Positions 10,726 through 22,978 of a DNA stretch of 64,000 nt are shown piece after piece. Each line of letters starts with the position of its first letter. Positions within the stretch are counted from its first letter, which is position 1. The notes beneath the pieces are model-generated. The model made no database searches and was not told where the DNA came from. It worked only from the letters and a program-made list of their open reading frames with translations. The position numbers and the translations under genes were made by a program. The stretch lies in NCBI GenBank assembly GCA_023055425.1, contig JALGPY010000012.1, forward strand, positions 16,131,922 to 16,195,921, given 5' to 3'. Source of the stretch: Linanthus parryae. Its lineage: Eukaryota > Streptophyta > Magnoliopsida > Ericales > Polemoniaceae.

Positions 10726-11100
10726 TGTAATACCCCGTATAATTTACAAGGGTAAAACAGTAATTTAAAAAGTCAAATAAAGAATTTAATTGTGAAAAAA
10801 AGGGTTCGTTAAATTATAGTAATTTTTAAACAACAAATTCTCGTAAGATTTTAGAAACTATTAAGTTTTTATATTCGTAGATAAATACGCGAAAGTTTTA
10901 TTTATTTTTGTTGTTAACGCGTACGACCACCGCGATGTTTAGTGTGAGTGACACACCCAACCACCCAATCAATGTGCCACCCACACCATAAATTTTCTTA
11001 TGTTGTCTTCTACAACTAAACTTCTCCTTCGGTGATATTTTTCACCGCCACCAAAACAATCACTATCACCGCCACATTCATCATCATCCTTTTGTCTCCC

Positions 11101-11107
11101 TATAAAA
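11101..11107 (+). promoter_or_regulatory. Probable TATA box, LTR b
   Basis: TATAAAA at the position equivalent to 5736 in LTR a. Confidence 0.6.
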
Positions 11108-12852
11108 TGAGCCATCAACCCAATTATTCATCATCACCTGCATATTCATCTCCCCTTCACCTTCATCTTCTTCACCTTCTCTCCGCAACCACGCCGACCA
11201 CACCACCGGGAGCACCACCACCACCACCCAACACCAACTCCTCTCTAACTCCCTGTTCTCCCTCTCTCTGTCTCACTCTCCCTACTCTGTTCAGAAACAG
11301 AGCAACAGCAGCAACAACCAGCAGCAGCTACGCTGCCACCACCGCCGTCGTTGCTGCCGTCGGGAAGAAACCAGAAGCCTCCACCATCACTTCTTCACCT
11401 CTGCTGCTCTCTCTCTCTCCCTCTCTTTCTGCTACCATCTAATTCAGGCCAAGAAGGAGTTGAGAGCAGCAGCAGCAACGCCCAAAAAGCAGAGCACTGA
11501 AGCAACCACCGTCGGCCACCATTGTTGCCGACAGGGAGCTTGGCCCGAGCAACCCGACAACGACCACCCTTCCAAATCACTTCCAAACGGCTCCTAGAGC
11601 TCCCAGGAGACGAACCCAGGTCCTAACCAAAGCTAGGAGGAACTCCATCACCGGCGACGAAAAGCACCGCCGCGACTCACCGTCAGCAAACCCGGAAAGC
11701 TTCGTTTCTTGACCGATTCCGGTCATTCTTGGCCTAGGTATGCTCTAAATCTCGCCGTTATGCCATTTAAACAATCAAAATTGTATCTTGTATGCTCGAT
11801 TCCATGTTTAGCTTGATAAATTTGATGATCATGTAAAAGGGGGTTAAAGTGTCCTTTCCCCAAACTGTTTATAGCATGACAATAATATTAAGGGGGGTGT
11901 TTATGTTGTTTCAGCATACTTTGGGGGTTCTCTTGACATTTATCAATCTGCGTATATAAAAATAAAATGAACATTAGAATTTTATGTTTAAACCAATTCT
12001 AATAATATCTGTCTACATTCTAGTGAAATAAAATTATGCAAAATATTGAATTAATATGGTAAAAATATTCGTTAATTGAATAGAATGTATTTTCCTGAAA
12101 ATATATCGATTTGTTTATATAAACATTTGTTTTGAATATATTAGCTATTAAGTGATATCTTAGAATTAAAGTTAACGTATCATCAAATAATAGCAAACAT
12201 TTACTTGTGTTAATAAGACAATAATTTTATAACTAAAAGATTTATTGACTTTTACTAAAGATGTTATAAATAGCTTCTATACTTTACTTTATAAATTTGA
12301 TAAATAAATGGCTATTTTAATAGCATTATTCTTTAAATGATTTATTGATAAATATGTTGGTCAATAAATTAGTATTTAATAAATAAGAAAGTTGATAAGC
12401 TTAAGTTGAGAACTCTTACATAATAATATTAGTATTTGAAATATTATTACAAGAAATATATATAAGTGTTGGGTATCGGAATTTAGTGATCTCAAATGAG
12501 AATTGTTTAGGCTCATAGCAAGTCATACTAGCATACTTGCGTACATAAATTTGTAATCGAGTAAGGGAATGTGATGTGTAGGTGAAGAATTCGTAGACGA
12601 GGGGTACGTGATCTTCTAGGAGACCTTACGTGCTGTTTGCTGGAAATCAAGGTAAGTAAATATGCCTAGCCTAGCTTGCCTAGCTCCTTTCGTGTCGTAC
12701 ATGATTTTTGGACTTGTCTCAAAATATGTTTTGTGCTATTACTTGTTTTACTAGAGATTTGTTACATTTTGGAAATGTCTGCTTTGAATTTGTCACACGA
12801 ATAATAATAACTCGTAAAGAACGCAAAGTGGAAATAGTTGTGCGGGAGAAGC

Positions 12853-13154
12853 TTATTATTGTCGGGTTGACTTCTGTCACTCGGCCTGTGATTATTATTG
12901 TCGAGTTGACTTATGTCACTCGACCTGTGATTATTATTGTCGGGTTGACTTCTGTCACTCGGTATGTGATTATTAGTGTCGAGTTGACTTATGTCACTCG
13001 ACCTGTGATTATTATTGTCGAGTTGACTTCTGTCACTCGGCCTGTGATTATTGTCGAGTTGACTTCTGTCACTCGGCCTGTGATTATTGTCGGGTTGACT
13101 TTTGTCACTCGGCCTGTGATTATTGTCGTGCTGACTTCTGTCACTCGGCCTGTG
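12853..13154 (+). repeat. Minisatellite in LTR b
   Basis: Same eight-unit 39/36-bp array as in LTR a, with point differences (for example TTAGTGTCGAG in the fourth unit). Copy number is unchanged between LTRs. Confidence 0.9.
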
Positions 13155-13834
13155 TATTTTAATCCGGTCGCAACCTGCCGGATCGCTCCATGTACTCACC
13201 TCTCTGACCGCAAGAAGTCTTAGGGGGCTGTCGACAGTTAAGGTCATGGTTGCTAGTGATGGTATAGTAGTTCCTTCCCCGTGTCAACAAAGTGAAAATA
13301 TGGTTTTCTCTGAGAACAAGGACGTCTATGAATATAAAGGAAGACAAGATTGCAATATTATTCCCCTTTTCAAGGTCAAGAAGGAAGAGTTTGAAAGATT
13401 GAGAAGTTTAAAGCTGATTTTGTGCTTCGTTTACTATTTTAAGGATTTGATTCCTCTTACTACTGTTTTGAGAATAAATTATGCATCATCTTCTATTTAC
13501 GAGCTAGGGTATTTATTTACTCAGCATTTCCCAGCTGACTTTAGAAACTGCGGTCTTTTTTTCCTTGCCCCGCAGGTTTAGAAGAAGAAGGCTATGGCAT
13601 GACCGGGTACGGGACTCACTTAGACGGATATCACGAGTAGTAATGTAGTCTGACTAGTCAACATAAAGTACTAGTTTTGAAAACGTGTGTGTAATATATA
13701 AAGACTCGTGTAATGTTTAATAGTATTGTAATATATGGATGTTGTGCTTATGACTTCCACCAACACTTTTGGCATCGCCCTCCTGGGCTTTCCGGTCCGG
13801 AACGGAAGGCTTGGGGACTACGGGGTGTTGCAGG

Positions 13835-13846
13835 TGGTATCAGAGC
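13835..13846 (+). promoter_or_regulatory. Primer binding site, tRNA-iMet, internal 2
   Basis: TGGTATCAGAGC two bases after LTR b, as in copy 1. Confidence 0.9.
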
Positions 13847-14335
13847 AGTTCGTTCCAACATGGGATTAAAACTTGTAGGGTAATTTAAATGAACATAGGA
13901 CAATATAATTAAAATTGGAAAAGCCGTTGGGGTTAAGGGTAGCTTAGGAATGGGCTTTGATTTTTCCCGCCCACCCTCATCCTGTCTCAAGAGGTGTTGG
14001 GAGATTTGGTTTAATTTGAGGCGCATATTACTGAATGAGAATTGTTGTTAACCTCAAGATGAGAAGAAGGATGGAAATAGATTTGACTCGTACTTGATGT
14101 ACTATCCTATGTGTGGATATGAGTTATGATATTTTATTTGCAGACATGAATTATATGTGCTATACTGTGAAAGTGCTATATGATGCATGTTGTATGTGAT
14201 AATTGTGTTGGATATATCACTAATTGTGAAATTACGAGATAGTTGTTATGACTTTTGCGACCATAACCAAGGATACCAAAGGATGTGACTGATAGACCGT
14301 TACAATATCACTTTAGGAAAGCCTAACAGGAAGAG

Positions 14336-14922
14336 ATGTCTGATAACATTACCATGGAGCAATTCTTTGCACAAATGACCCAGATGATGAACCACGAAGG
14401 TCAGACAAGAACTAATTCGGCCAAAGAAGTGGCAGAAATGAAGCCTAAGGAATTCACAGGAAAAGAGGATCATGTTGAATAGGAGGATTGGATTATGGAG
14501 ATGGACAAGATTTTGGAGACGGTAGGATGCCCTGATGAGCGAAAAGTCACTTGCGCGGTCTTTTATTTAAAGAGTGAAGCGAACCTTTGGTGGAGAAATG
14601 CACGTGAAACTCTGCTAGCCAACCCCAACTTCACTTGGGAGACCCTCCAAACTGCGCTCAGAACTCGCTTCTACCCTCATCATGTAAAGAAGAGCAAGGA
14701 ACTAGAATTCCAGAATCTACAACAAGGAAATGACTCTGTGACCGAATACTTTCGAAAGTTTACGGAGTTGACACGATTTGTAGGCAATATGATGCCTGAT
14801 GAAGATTCCAAGATTTCCAAATTCATCGCTGGACTTCACGAAAGGCTACAGGAGACTTTGCTAAGCAGAACTTATTCTACTCTCCACGAAGCCTACGACA
14901 GAGCTGCTGACATCTGGCGAGT
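14336..14922 (+). pseudogene. gag: Family A gag copy 2, 5' part, interrupted by Family C
   Basis: Collinear with the intact gag at 8964. It carries a premature TAG at 14480-14482 (codon 49, where copy 1 has TTG Leu). It is cut after ...AADIWRV by the Family C element; the 3' part resumes at 40656. The same stop is present in copy 3. Confidence 0.9.
14918..14922. other. Target-site duplication CGAGT, left
   Basis: CGAGT immediately before the Family C LTR; the identical CGAGT at 40656-40660 follows the other LTR. Intact gag copy 1 has a single CGAGT at this codon position. Confidence 0.95.
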
Positions 14923-15900
14923 TGATGCGCAAACTAACGTGTTGTCGCAAGTGTACAAATCTTGTAATACCGGGTGCAATTAGACTCGGGTGATCGTTCC
15001 GACGAGGACTATTTCGGGTTTACTTACGTTGTCAATTTTGGTTAACCGAGTGTAGTAACAAGGAGGAGTAGGTTGTGATCATAGTGACTAAACTAAAAAC
15101 AGAAATTAAAAACGTAAACGTAAATATTTTTTGTGACGTTTTCTGAAATAAGTTGAATCGGTTGTAACGATAATAGATGAAGACTAGGCTCCAGGATCCC
15201 CTAGGGTTTCTACAGATTTCAGTTTTACGTTCGATTATGAAAACACTCAGCAGTTTCGATATCTGTGCAACGTACCAGTTGTGCAGTGACTTTTCAGATT
15301 CCACACGTAATCCCGATCCTGCAGACTTTCGGATTCTTGTTAAGCTGCCTAAATCTGCAGTCTCGGTCTAATCCTGTTAGGGTTTCTAACCTGTCCGAAT
15401 GGCCCGGGTCAAATTCTCTAACAGTTGGTCTCACGTTTTTCGATGCTAGCCCTATCTCCCTTTCTCTGGTCGGTCTATCAGGGTAAGGTACTAAATCCTG
15501 GTTTTTCTTCCTAACCCTAACTTGACGTTTTCACCTACAAGCTCAGGTCTATAGCAATCCTGGGTGATCAATCCTATCATGCATATACGATAACAATCAA
15601 AACCAGAATAACAGATATAACTTGCTGAATTAAGATAATCATCATGAATCCATAAACGAAGTAGTCATAAAATCAGGGTACGAAACCCTAGGTTCACCGA
15701 GAACCTAGGTAAGAAGTTTAGCTACGACTAGACATAATACAAAACGCAATTTCTGAATATAAAGAGAGAGAATGAAATCAAACTAAGTCTTCGAATCTCG
15801 AATCGCGCTTTCGTGCTCTCCGTGAATGCTCTGACTTGCCCTTCGGTTGTGTTGAGAATTGTGTTGTGTCTCCGTGTCTTCAAAATGAGTCTGGACGAGT

Positions 15901-15910
15901 CTTTAAATAG
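15901..15910 (-). promoter_or_regulatory. TATA-like box in Family C 3' LTR
   Basis: On the minus strand CTATTTAAAG, about 580 bp into the LTR and 80-150 bp downstream of the palindromes. The equivalent in the right LTR is 40066-40075. Confidence 0.45.
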
Positions 15911-15988
15911 TGCTGTTTTCCCCGAAACGCGTGCGCCCGAAATTACGGAATCTGCCATCGGTCCACCGTCTTTGACCAAAAAGTCAAA

Positions 15989-16030
15989 CTGGCTGCATAT
16001 ATACGCAGGGTTGCGTATATACGCAACCAG
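15989..16030. repeat. Palindromic hairpin 1, Family C LTR
   Basis: Two TGCGTATATACGCA-type heads separated by GG and bracketed by CTGG...CCAG. The left head has one CG-to-CA change here; the right LTR copy near 40157-40198 has a CG-to-TG change at another position. Confidence 0.85.
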
Positions 16031-16059
16031 GGCCTATAACCACCTCCCCCTCTCCCCCT

Positions 16060-16085
16060 CCTGCCTGCGTATATACGCAGGCAGG
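16060..16085. repeat. Palindromic hairpin 2, Family C LTR
   Basis: Perfect 26-bp palindrome: one TGCGTATATACGCA head with lower stem CCTGCC/GGCAGG. Identical in the right LTR near 40226-40251. Confidence 0.9.
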
Positions 16086-16490
16086 GGGGTGGAGATGGCG
16101 CCCTGCTTGGTCCTTTGGTGGGGATGGTTGGGTCCCCTGGGTCCCACTCTTCTGCCTGACGCTCCCGGTTTGCCTCCCTTGGTGTTTTCCTGCTTTTCCG
16201 TGTTCCCGTCTTGTCCCGGTCTTGTGCACGTTTCCCGAGACGGTCCCAGCTTGGTCCCGGCACACTTCCCGATGCACCTCCCGAACCTGTTCCTGAAAAG
16301 GCAACACGAACGAAAACCCGCGATCATATCCAAATATAGCAATAAATAAGCAGAAATCCAGGAAGTACAAATAAACGTCTCGTTCTAGATTCCCGAGGCA
16401 TTCTAAGGCATTTTCCGGCAAAAACCGCTATTTCCGACACAAATACTTGTGAAATCCGGCTAAAAGATAACCCCTAATTGGGCGTTATCA

Positions 16491-18391
16491 AATACCCCCG
16501 CACTAAACATTGCTCGTCCCGAGCAATCTTGCCAACTCTAGCCTGCATTTCTGTCCTCGCGACTGACTCCCTACCGTTGCATACGCTTTCGACCCGAACC
16601 TTTCAACCGGACGACTCGTTAGAAAAACTGACTCAGATAGAATATACACACACTCAAACGACTCAAAACAGACTAATTGCAAAAATATTTTTGGTGAAAT
16701 TGGGCAACCTCAAAAACATAAACAGTGTGTCCTCGTGATCTCATCCTTTTCAGAATGTACTTCCCTGCAAGCGATCGGTACGTCTGAACAGATTTGTATG
16801 GTGGACTTAAGCACTGGACCAAAGTACTATTACTTTGGTTATCAAACTGAGCAAATCCCTAGCTAACTTACCATCCGAGCTGTTTCCGAAATGATCTATG
16901 TCTAATCAGGTAGGATAAGTATATGTATCAAGGTACGGCATAATCCTACTTGTTATGACATTCTCACAATTTACCAAACTCGCACCCATCACCGAGATTC
17001 CGAACAACTGCCCGAAGCACCTAAGTTCCTGCTTTCCCAATTCTTTTGTACCCCGGTGTGTCTTCGCCGTGCTCGCGGCCACAAATGTGAAGCGGTGCAA
17101 ACGTCTCGAAAATTGTGCCACTCACTCAGCTTTTTATTTAAATAACAAAAACATAAAACAAACTAAAAACTAGATCATGACTTTTCTTCTTTTTCTTTTT
17201 TTTTTTTCTTTTCTTTTTCTTTTTTTTTCTATATATATTTTTTTTATAACACAACTATATATACAAACGTACACGAACACTGACAATTCTAAACTGACTA
17301 AAGCTGAGTGAGTGAAAATAAATTTCTGCCGTGGGGTACGTAAAATGTCCTCATGTGAAGTACCCCCACATTAATCCTGAAGTGATGATCCTGTAGTCGA
17401 GATAATACTGTGCAGTCCCACCAAACCTCCTCATCACCAAAGATGTAGAAAAACGGCACATCAACCCCCCGGAACCCCGTTTTGTGCGAAAAGATGCTCG
17501 CACGCGACTAACTCCTCCTGTGGTCACTATGTAGTGAAGTGATCCACCTCCACAAATTAATGCACTGTCGCCACTAACTCACCCTGTCCTTCCCTCGAAA
17601 TACGTGTCAATATCGAAACTGTCCAAAACTGATAACTCATGAAGCTCCCCCATCTAAAACCTGCCCCTACTCACTCCCTCCGTCATAACACGTAGAATAG
17701 CCAACTATCGACTGATGAGGTCTCAAAGAAGGCTGCCTAGGCTAAAGTGGCTACGAAGAAAGAGGGTAAATGGCTTCAAACGGGTTGACTAATTGGACCT
17801 AGGGGTAAGAAACAGGACGTGAGGTCCCTTGATAGCCAGTCACTCCACCGAAAAATGCGATGACCGTGACGGCGCCCGTGGGCGGGTTGTCGACTACCTA
17901 TGTGACGGTGGTGTAGCAACTAGTCGGATTTTTAGCTCAGGTGATAATTACTTGCGGATTCCGAAGGTCACTGGCTCTCACCTATCTACTATACCTCGGT
18001 GCAAGTTTTCTTCTCTTTCAAAGGATTCAAACTCAATTTCTTCACTGTTTCCGTTATCTCGATTGCCCTTTCTCAAAAATTTATGATTTTAAACTTTTTT
18101 TTTTGAAAAATAATTTATACTTGCTGTTTGCGTATATACGCAGGTCTGCGTATATACCCAACCAGCAGCATAGAAAAAATTTAATTTTTCATTTTTTTTT
18201 AAATTTTTTTTATAATTATATACAATGCATGGCCAGAATGTTTATGGTGGGTTGACTCAAATAAAGAAAATATGCTGACTCAAAAATAAGAATAAAAACT
18301 GCAAATAAATACGTAAAAGAAACGTGCAGACCGGGTTAATGCAGACACGACTACCACCCCCACACTAAGAGGTGGCATGCCCTCATGGCAC
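16491..18391 (-). other. Family C 3' noncoding region
   Basis: No gene. The polypurine tract lies at 16493-16503 (plus strand TACCCCCGCAC). Two further tracts of the same kind are at 17361-17371 and 18354-18366. The block 17726-17925 is similar to Family B (24208-24410). Low-complexity T-rich DNA lies at 17177-17247. Confidence 0.75.
18122..18169. repeat. Palindromic hairpin 3, downstream of Family C ORF3
   Basis: Two TGCGTATATACGCA-type heads around a GT centre with lower stem TGCTG.../...CAGCA; two mismatches in about 22 bp of stem, one in the second head (ACCC for ACGC). Confidence 0.8.
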
Positions 18392-20254
18392 TCACTCGTC
18401 CGGAAAAAATGTCGGGTCGGACCCGGTCTCGGACGTACCGGATATGCTACCCGGCGAGCTGCTACCTGAATCAGACCTAAAGACGACCGGCTGACGCGCA
18501 CGTGTACGGGGCCGGTAATCAGGGGACTGCGACTCGGACCCAGTCCAACTGCTAGGTGGCTGGGATCGCAATGTCGTCCTGCCACTCGAAGGCTGCTGGG
18601 TACGGGACCCAGTCTGACGGCCCGTAGGCTGCCGGGATCGTGTCCCAGGCTGCCATCTCTCCTGTTGGGCAGGTGGCGGTGATGGCTGAGTCGGGGGAGG
18701 TGGCTGGGTCGGTGGTGGCGGAGCGGATGTACACTCGCTAGAGTCCCCGTCATCCGACCATCCCTCGGTAAAGCTGCTGGAGTAGGTGGGTGGAAAATAC
18801 AGCGGGAGTGGTGGTTCTCGGCCTGCGTGCCGAGCCGCATCCCGCTGCTCCTCTCGAATACTAGCTAGGGCAGCCTGGGTGTCCTTTGTGACCTTCCGCT
18901 GAGTCCGGCGGTTATGTGTCAAAGCTCTCCATAGCTTTCCCACGCTCTCGAGCACCTTCTCACCTACGGACTTGCGTCCGCCCTGACACCCCTCATATCT
19001 CTCGTCCACTCGTGGCAGTCTACGTGGCGGGGCTGGTCGAGCTCGCGGGGTCGGGTCGGCCCGTGGGGCCGGCTCACCTCGCTGTCAGGCTGGCTGGGGC
19101 TGGGCATTCCTCTCAGTCCCCTGTCTACTCGACTCGGGACGCTCACTCTCTCTACTAGTACGGCACCGCCGAAGTCCGGCCGATGCCTGGCGACTGGCTG
19201 GTCGCTCCTGAGTCGAACGCCTCCTAGGGGCAGGGGCAGGTGCAGGAGCCGGGTCCTCCTACATAATATCTTCATCCTCATCGAGGTCAACGACCGGCTG
19301 TGGTGGGCCCGGGTGACGAGCTATGAGCTTCCTATAAGGCCGTGGCCTAGGAGGAAGTAAGCCACCCTCGACATCGTACATCGGAACCTGAAACTCCCGC
19401 GCCAGTTTGGCGATGAGGTTGGCATACCCCAATCCCTTGTGGCTCGCGGAGCAGTTCCGCTCCTGCATGTATACCCATATGCGACGAGGAATGTCCACCT
19501 CTCGTCGGAGAACAAGGCAATAGACTAAGAGTACGTACTCAAAGTCAAGGTAGGTAAAATGCTTAATACCCACTACCCTGTTTACTACCCACTCGGCCCA
19601 CCAACGTGGCGGGCCTGTAATAAAACGAGAATGCAATTTCTTGCCTATCTCGCCTGGCCCCTCTCTCTCGAAATGGGCACCCGGGTACCCCCCAGTCACA
19701 ACCCGCAAAAGCTCAGAATCGCTAGGCGGGTAATCTGCACACTCAGCATATGCGCACGAGAAATGGCGCAACGGGATCTGGTACGCTTGGCGGATGGTAT
19801 CCGCCGTGATCAACAAAAACGTACGCCGACAATACACCCATCGGACATCTCCGTTGGCCTCACCCTCCCCCTTATGCATGAGGTTTGCGTAAAACTCACG
19901 CACCAAGTCAGAACTAGAAACATCCGGAAACCCCGCTAGGGATTGTCCAAAAATTTCCGGTCGACTCGCATACTCTGCCATCTCTTGCGTCATGTTCATA
20001 TGGTCGACCTGAAACTGGTAGTCTAGGGGAAGGCTATGACCCATTTTGGTTCCGGTCAAAAAGTAAAACTGAGCGTTATGGTTCACGAACCGAAAACTGT
20101 CAAACCTCCTAGAGGTGATCTCATCCGCGTCATAGTCAGTAGGGATCTCGTCCCGCTCTTGGTCTAAGACCGGTACATTAAACTCCATAACAGTCACAAC
20201 CTCGTAAAACGTGCCGACTCGGGAATATAAAGCAAAAACGTGAAACGTGCACAA
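18392..20254 (-). pseudogene. Family C ORF3, extra ORF after pol, two in-frame stops
   Basis: One minus-strand frame of 621 codons, interrupted by TAG at 19261-19259 and a TGA near 19087. The N-terminal 330 residues contain a globular part (LVREFYANLMHKGEGE, VRWVYCRRTFLLITADTIRQ, RFITGPPRWWAEWVVNRVVG) that resembles the domain annotated in plants as putative plant transposon protein, often found in Athila-type elements. The C-terminal third is Pro/Ser/Arg/Gln-rich and disordered, ending ...DPTFFPDE. The first ATG compatible with the domain is MEFNVPVLDQERDE, about 20 residues in. Role unknown; older literature calls this position env-like, but I see no signal peptide or clear membrane segment. 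It is bracketed by hairpins 3 and 4. Confidence 0.7.
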
Positions 20255-20945
20255 AACTAGTGTGTCTCAAAAGATAGTCCACCTAAGAGCTACCAGAGGT
20301 CCACACGGCAAGTGCCGCTCCAAAACAATAATACCGAAAATAACGGGCCCCGCTACGGGACGTGCCAAAATGGAAAATAAAGGGAGGGATGAGATTTTCG
20401 ACCTTCCCTAAACAGGGGTGAAGACCGGAAATTCTGCCCGGAAAGTCGCCGGAAAAGTCGCCGGCGGTCGCCGGAAAAATCGCGAGAAAACGAAACTGCC
20501 CGGAATTGAAATCCGAACCCACCAAATCGAAGCCCTCGATCTCCTCGTTCACGTTCCCTTGTACGGTTTTTGCTAGTTCTTAATCTAACACCTTCGAATC
20601 TGCACTTTTCCTCAAGAACACCTCACTTTTTGATGGAAATTGCCCGCTCGATTTTCGCTTGTTTCCGGATTTTGATGGATGAAACTTGCTCCTTGCGACG
20701 AGGGGATTCCAGAAATGTGCCCGGATTTTTATTCGGAGGTCCGAGGCAAAATCTTTGTTCTTCAAGTGGGAGAAAATGGAGGAAGAGAGAGAAAGAGAGG
20801 TGCCAACAATGGTGTGGCCGGCCACCTTTCACATATAAACCCTAAAAATGTCAAAATGACCAAAATGCCCTTGGGGTTTTGAAAAAATTACAAAATTTTT
20901 TTTCTTTCTTCTTTCTGGCTATATACCCAATCAGAAATCAAAAAG

Positions 20946-20990
<45 letters not shown>

Positions 20991-20992
<2 letters not shown>

Positions 20993-21040
20993 CTCGGGTT
21001 GCGTATATACGCAGGGCTGCGTATATACGCAGCCCGAGGC
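20991..21040. repeat. Palindromic hairpin 4, upstream of Family C ORF3
   Basis: Two TGCGTATATACGCA heads around GG with lower stem GCCTCGGG/CCCGAGGC; one wobble pair in 24 bp. It is preceded by 44 A residues (20946-20989) and followed by AAA and 17 T residues (21044-21060), which could extend the foldback. Confidence 0.85.
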
Positions 21041-21235
21041 AAATTTTTTTTTTTTTTTTTCGAAAGGCCTCTCTTCATTTGTTTTCCCGGTTCTGGCTGT
21101 TTTGGATGTTTTTGTCACTGCACATTCTCAAATTCAAAGTCAAAAACCCGCTCATCTCGCCTCTCTCGGAAAGTCAGAACTGAACATAATAACGTAATAA
21201 ACTAATAAAAATAAATAAACGATTAATTTTGGGTT

Positions 21236-21240
21236 GCCCC
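21236..21240. other. Probable target-site duplication GCCCC, left
   Basis: GCCCC before the Family B array; GCCTC at 33779-33783 after it. Four of five bases match, and joining the flanks restores a sequence, GGGTTGCCTCCCAAACAGCG, seen in related elements. Confidence 0.7.
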
Positions 21241-22978
21241 TGACGCGAATTACTAGCGCGTATTACGCAAGCGCACGGTCAAGTAATAGGGGTGGTATTT
21301 CAACCCCGAGTTATCGATCCCACGAGGACAGGCTCGAGATTATTTAATTAGTTATTTAATTTAGAGTACGGTACAAGAGGAAAGATTTGATTGATTTCTA
21401 GAATTGAAATAACAACTAAGCTAATATTTTTGGATTTTTATATTTAATAAATAAGTTTGGAAAAACTAGGCAATCTCTAGATCACCTAGGGTTGTAGACG
21501 ATTTCCGAATTATCTGAGCAACACGTTAACTATATTCTAACTAAGCCGGGTAACAGCACTGACTATCTCCTATCGGTCTCAAGTCATTTTACTTCACGGT
21601 ACACTACAATCTCCTATCGGTCTCTTGTGTCTACCGGTCCGTTCTAGTAGGCTAACGACATGCACGAAAACGGGTCCTGTCGGTCCACCGTTGCACGAAA
21701 CAGTCGAATTTCACCTACCGAATCTACCCACACTAGCCAATCCTAACACGTCTCTTCTCAGTCTCAGTGATACGGGATTGATGCTCATATCTCATCTTAG
21801 CTATTTAAAGTCACTGTCGCGCACTTCACTAGCCAACTAACGGTTCCGGTTAATTACTCCATCCCCATTAAGAAATAAGCATAGATTATGAACAATTGAA
21901 TTAAAATATTGCTAACTTTAAGCATGAATCAACTATTGAACAAACCCTAGTTCTTGAACCCTAGTTTATCTCCCAATCGTGTCACTCAATTAGGATTACT
22001 AACATAAACAAGAAACTAGAATTGATTCAAAAGAAGAAATCAAGAAATCATGAAACAAAGATCAAATCCGGAAAATATTCATCGTTTACATAAACCCTAG
22101 GCTCTCAAAGAGATGCCTAGCAAAACGTCTAGCTAATACTAATAAACCAAACAAGACTTACTAGTTTCTCCATAGAAAGATTGAGAGAGGAAGAAGAAGA
22201 AATCAAACTTAGAGCTTCAATGGAGGAGGAGTCCTCCTCTTGAACCCTAGCCTCCTCCTTGCGTGACTCTCTTTCTTTCTTCCTCTTTTTTTTTTCTTCC
22301 GTGCGTTCCCTTCTTATAAAAGAGCCCCGTTCTTTTATTTTTGTAAGTATTGTGATCTTGTGATCACAATTCTTGATCATAGGATCACATTGTGGTTGTA
22401 GGATCACGTTTGATCCTAGATCTGGTCTTGCACTTGATCTTGTGATCACCTTTTTTTGATCACCTCTTTTGATCCTAGGATCACATTGTGGTCTTGTGGG
22501 TGATCTTGTGATTGTAGGATCACCTTTTGTGATCCTACACTTCCAGTGAGTTGCTCTCACGTATGGCCACCAAATTTTCACTAAGTGTTTGGCCATTTTT
22601 CATCTAGGGGGTTAAAGTGCCATTACAGAAACTTCATTAAATTGCATTTGCCTCCCCTCTTCATGTATTTTCACTGTTTCTTCATGATTTCTTCATCGTT
22701 TTAGCTCCCGATTAATCTCCCAAGCTTGTTTCTCCTCGCCGCTTCATCTCCCAAGCTCCGTTTCCTGCCAAAACAACACGAAACACAACCCGTGCGATCA
22801 AACGTGACAAAAATGCATGGAATAATATGAGAAACGCTATGATTTACAAGTTATCGCTCAAAGATACACTTACTAAATTTCCTCAAGTTCATAGTGTAAA
22901 GCTAACATATTCTACCCGGAAATCTCACAAAACGATAGCAAATTGTGTAAGAAATATAACTCTAATACAGAGTTATCA
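21241..22978 (-). repeat. Family B LTR 1 (3' LTR of the array)
   Basis: 1738 bp, TGATAACTCTG...CGCGTCA on the minus strand. The GATC palindrome cluster is at about 22343-22540. It reads TTTTATAAG (TATA-like) near 22318 on the minus strand, where LTRs 2 and 3 have TTTTAGAAG. Confidence 0.92.
22343..22540. repeat. GATC palindrome cluster in Family B LTR 1
   Basis: About ten GATC-centred inverted repeats in 200 bp, such as GTGATCTTGTGATCAC and TGATCCTAGGATCA. Same position in LTRs 2 (27743-27941) and 3 (33142-33340). Confidence 0.75.

Larger units (their letters stand above)
10726..13832 (+). repeat. Family A LTR b
   Basis: 3107 bp, same ends and layout as LTR a. It serves as 3' LTR of internal 1 and 5' LTR of internal 2. 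It shares diagnostic variants with LTR c (ACTACGGGG end; CTATTTACGAG; CTTTTTTTCC). Confidence 0.9.
14923..16490 (-). repeat. Family C 3' LTR
   Basis: 1568 bp; on the minus strand TGATAACGCCC...GCGCATCA. Contains two hairpin palindromes (15989-16030 and 16060-16085) and a TATA-like box. Differs from the right LTR at scattered positions. Confidence 0.93.
20255..21240 (-). other. Family C spacer between pol and ORF3
   Basis: No clear gene. Contains hairpin 4 inside an A44/T17 low-complexity context. On the minus strand it then has a TATA-like TTTATATGTG (20833-20842) and a pyrimidine-rich stretch, which together could be an internal promoter and leader for ORF3. A decayed half-module CTGGCTATATACCCAATCAG is at 20916-20935. 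Confidence 0.5.

Noticed and set aside
15813..16349. 178-codon plus-strand ORF in the Family C LTR, repeated at 39978-40514
   Set aside because: Antisense to the LTR, runs through the palindromes (LRIYAGLRIYATRA) and has no domain; an open frame in GC-rich DNA.
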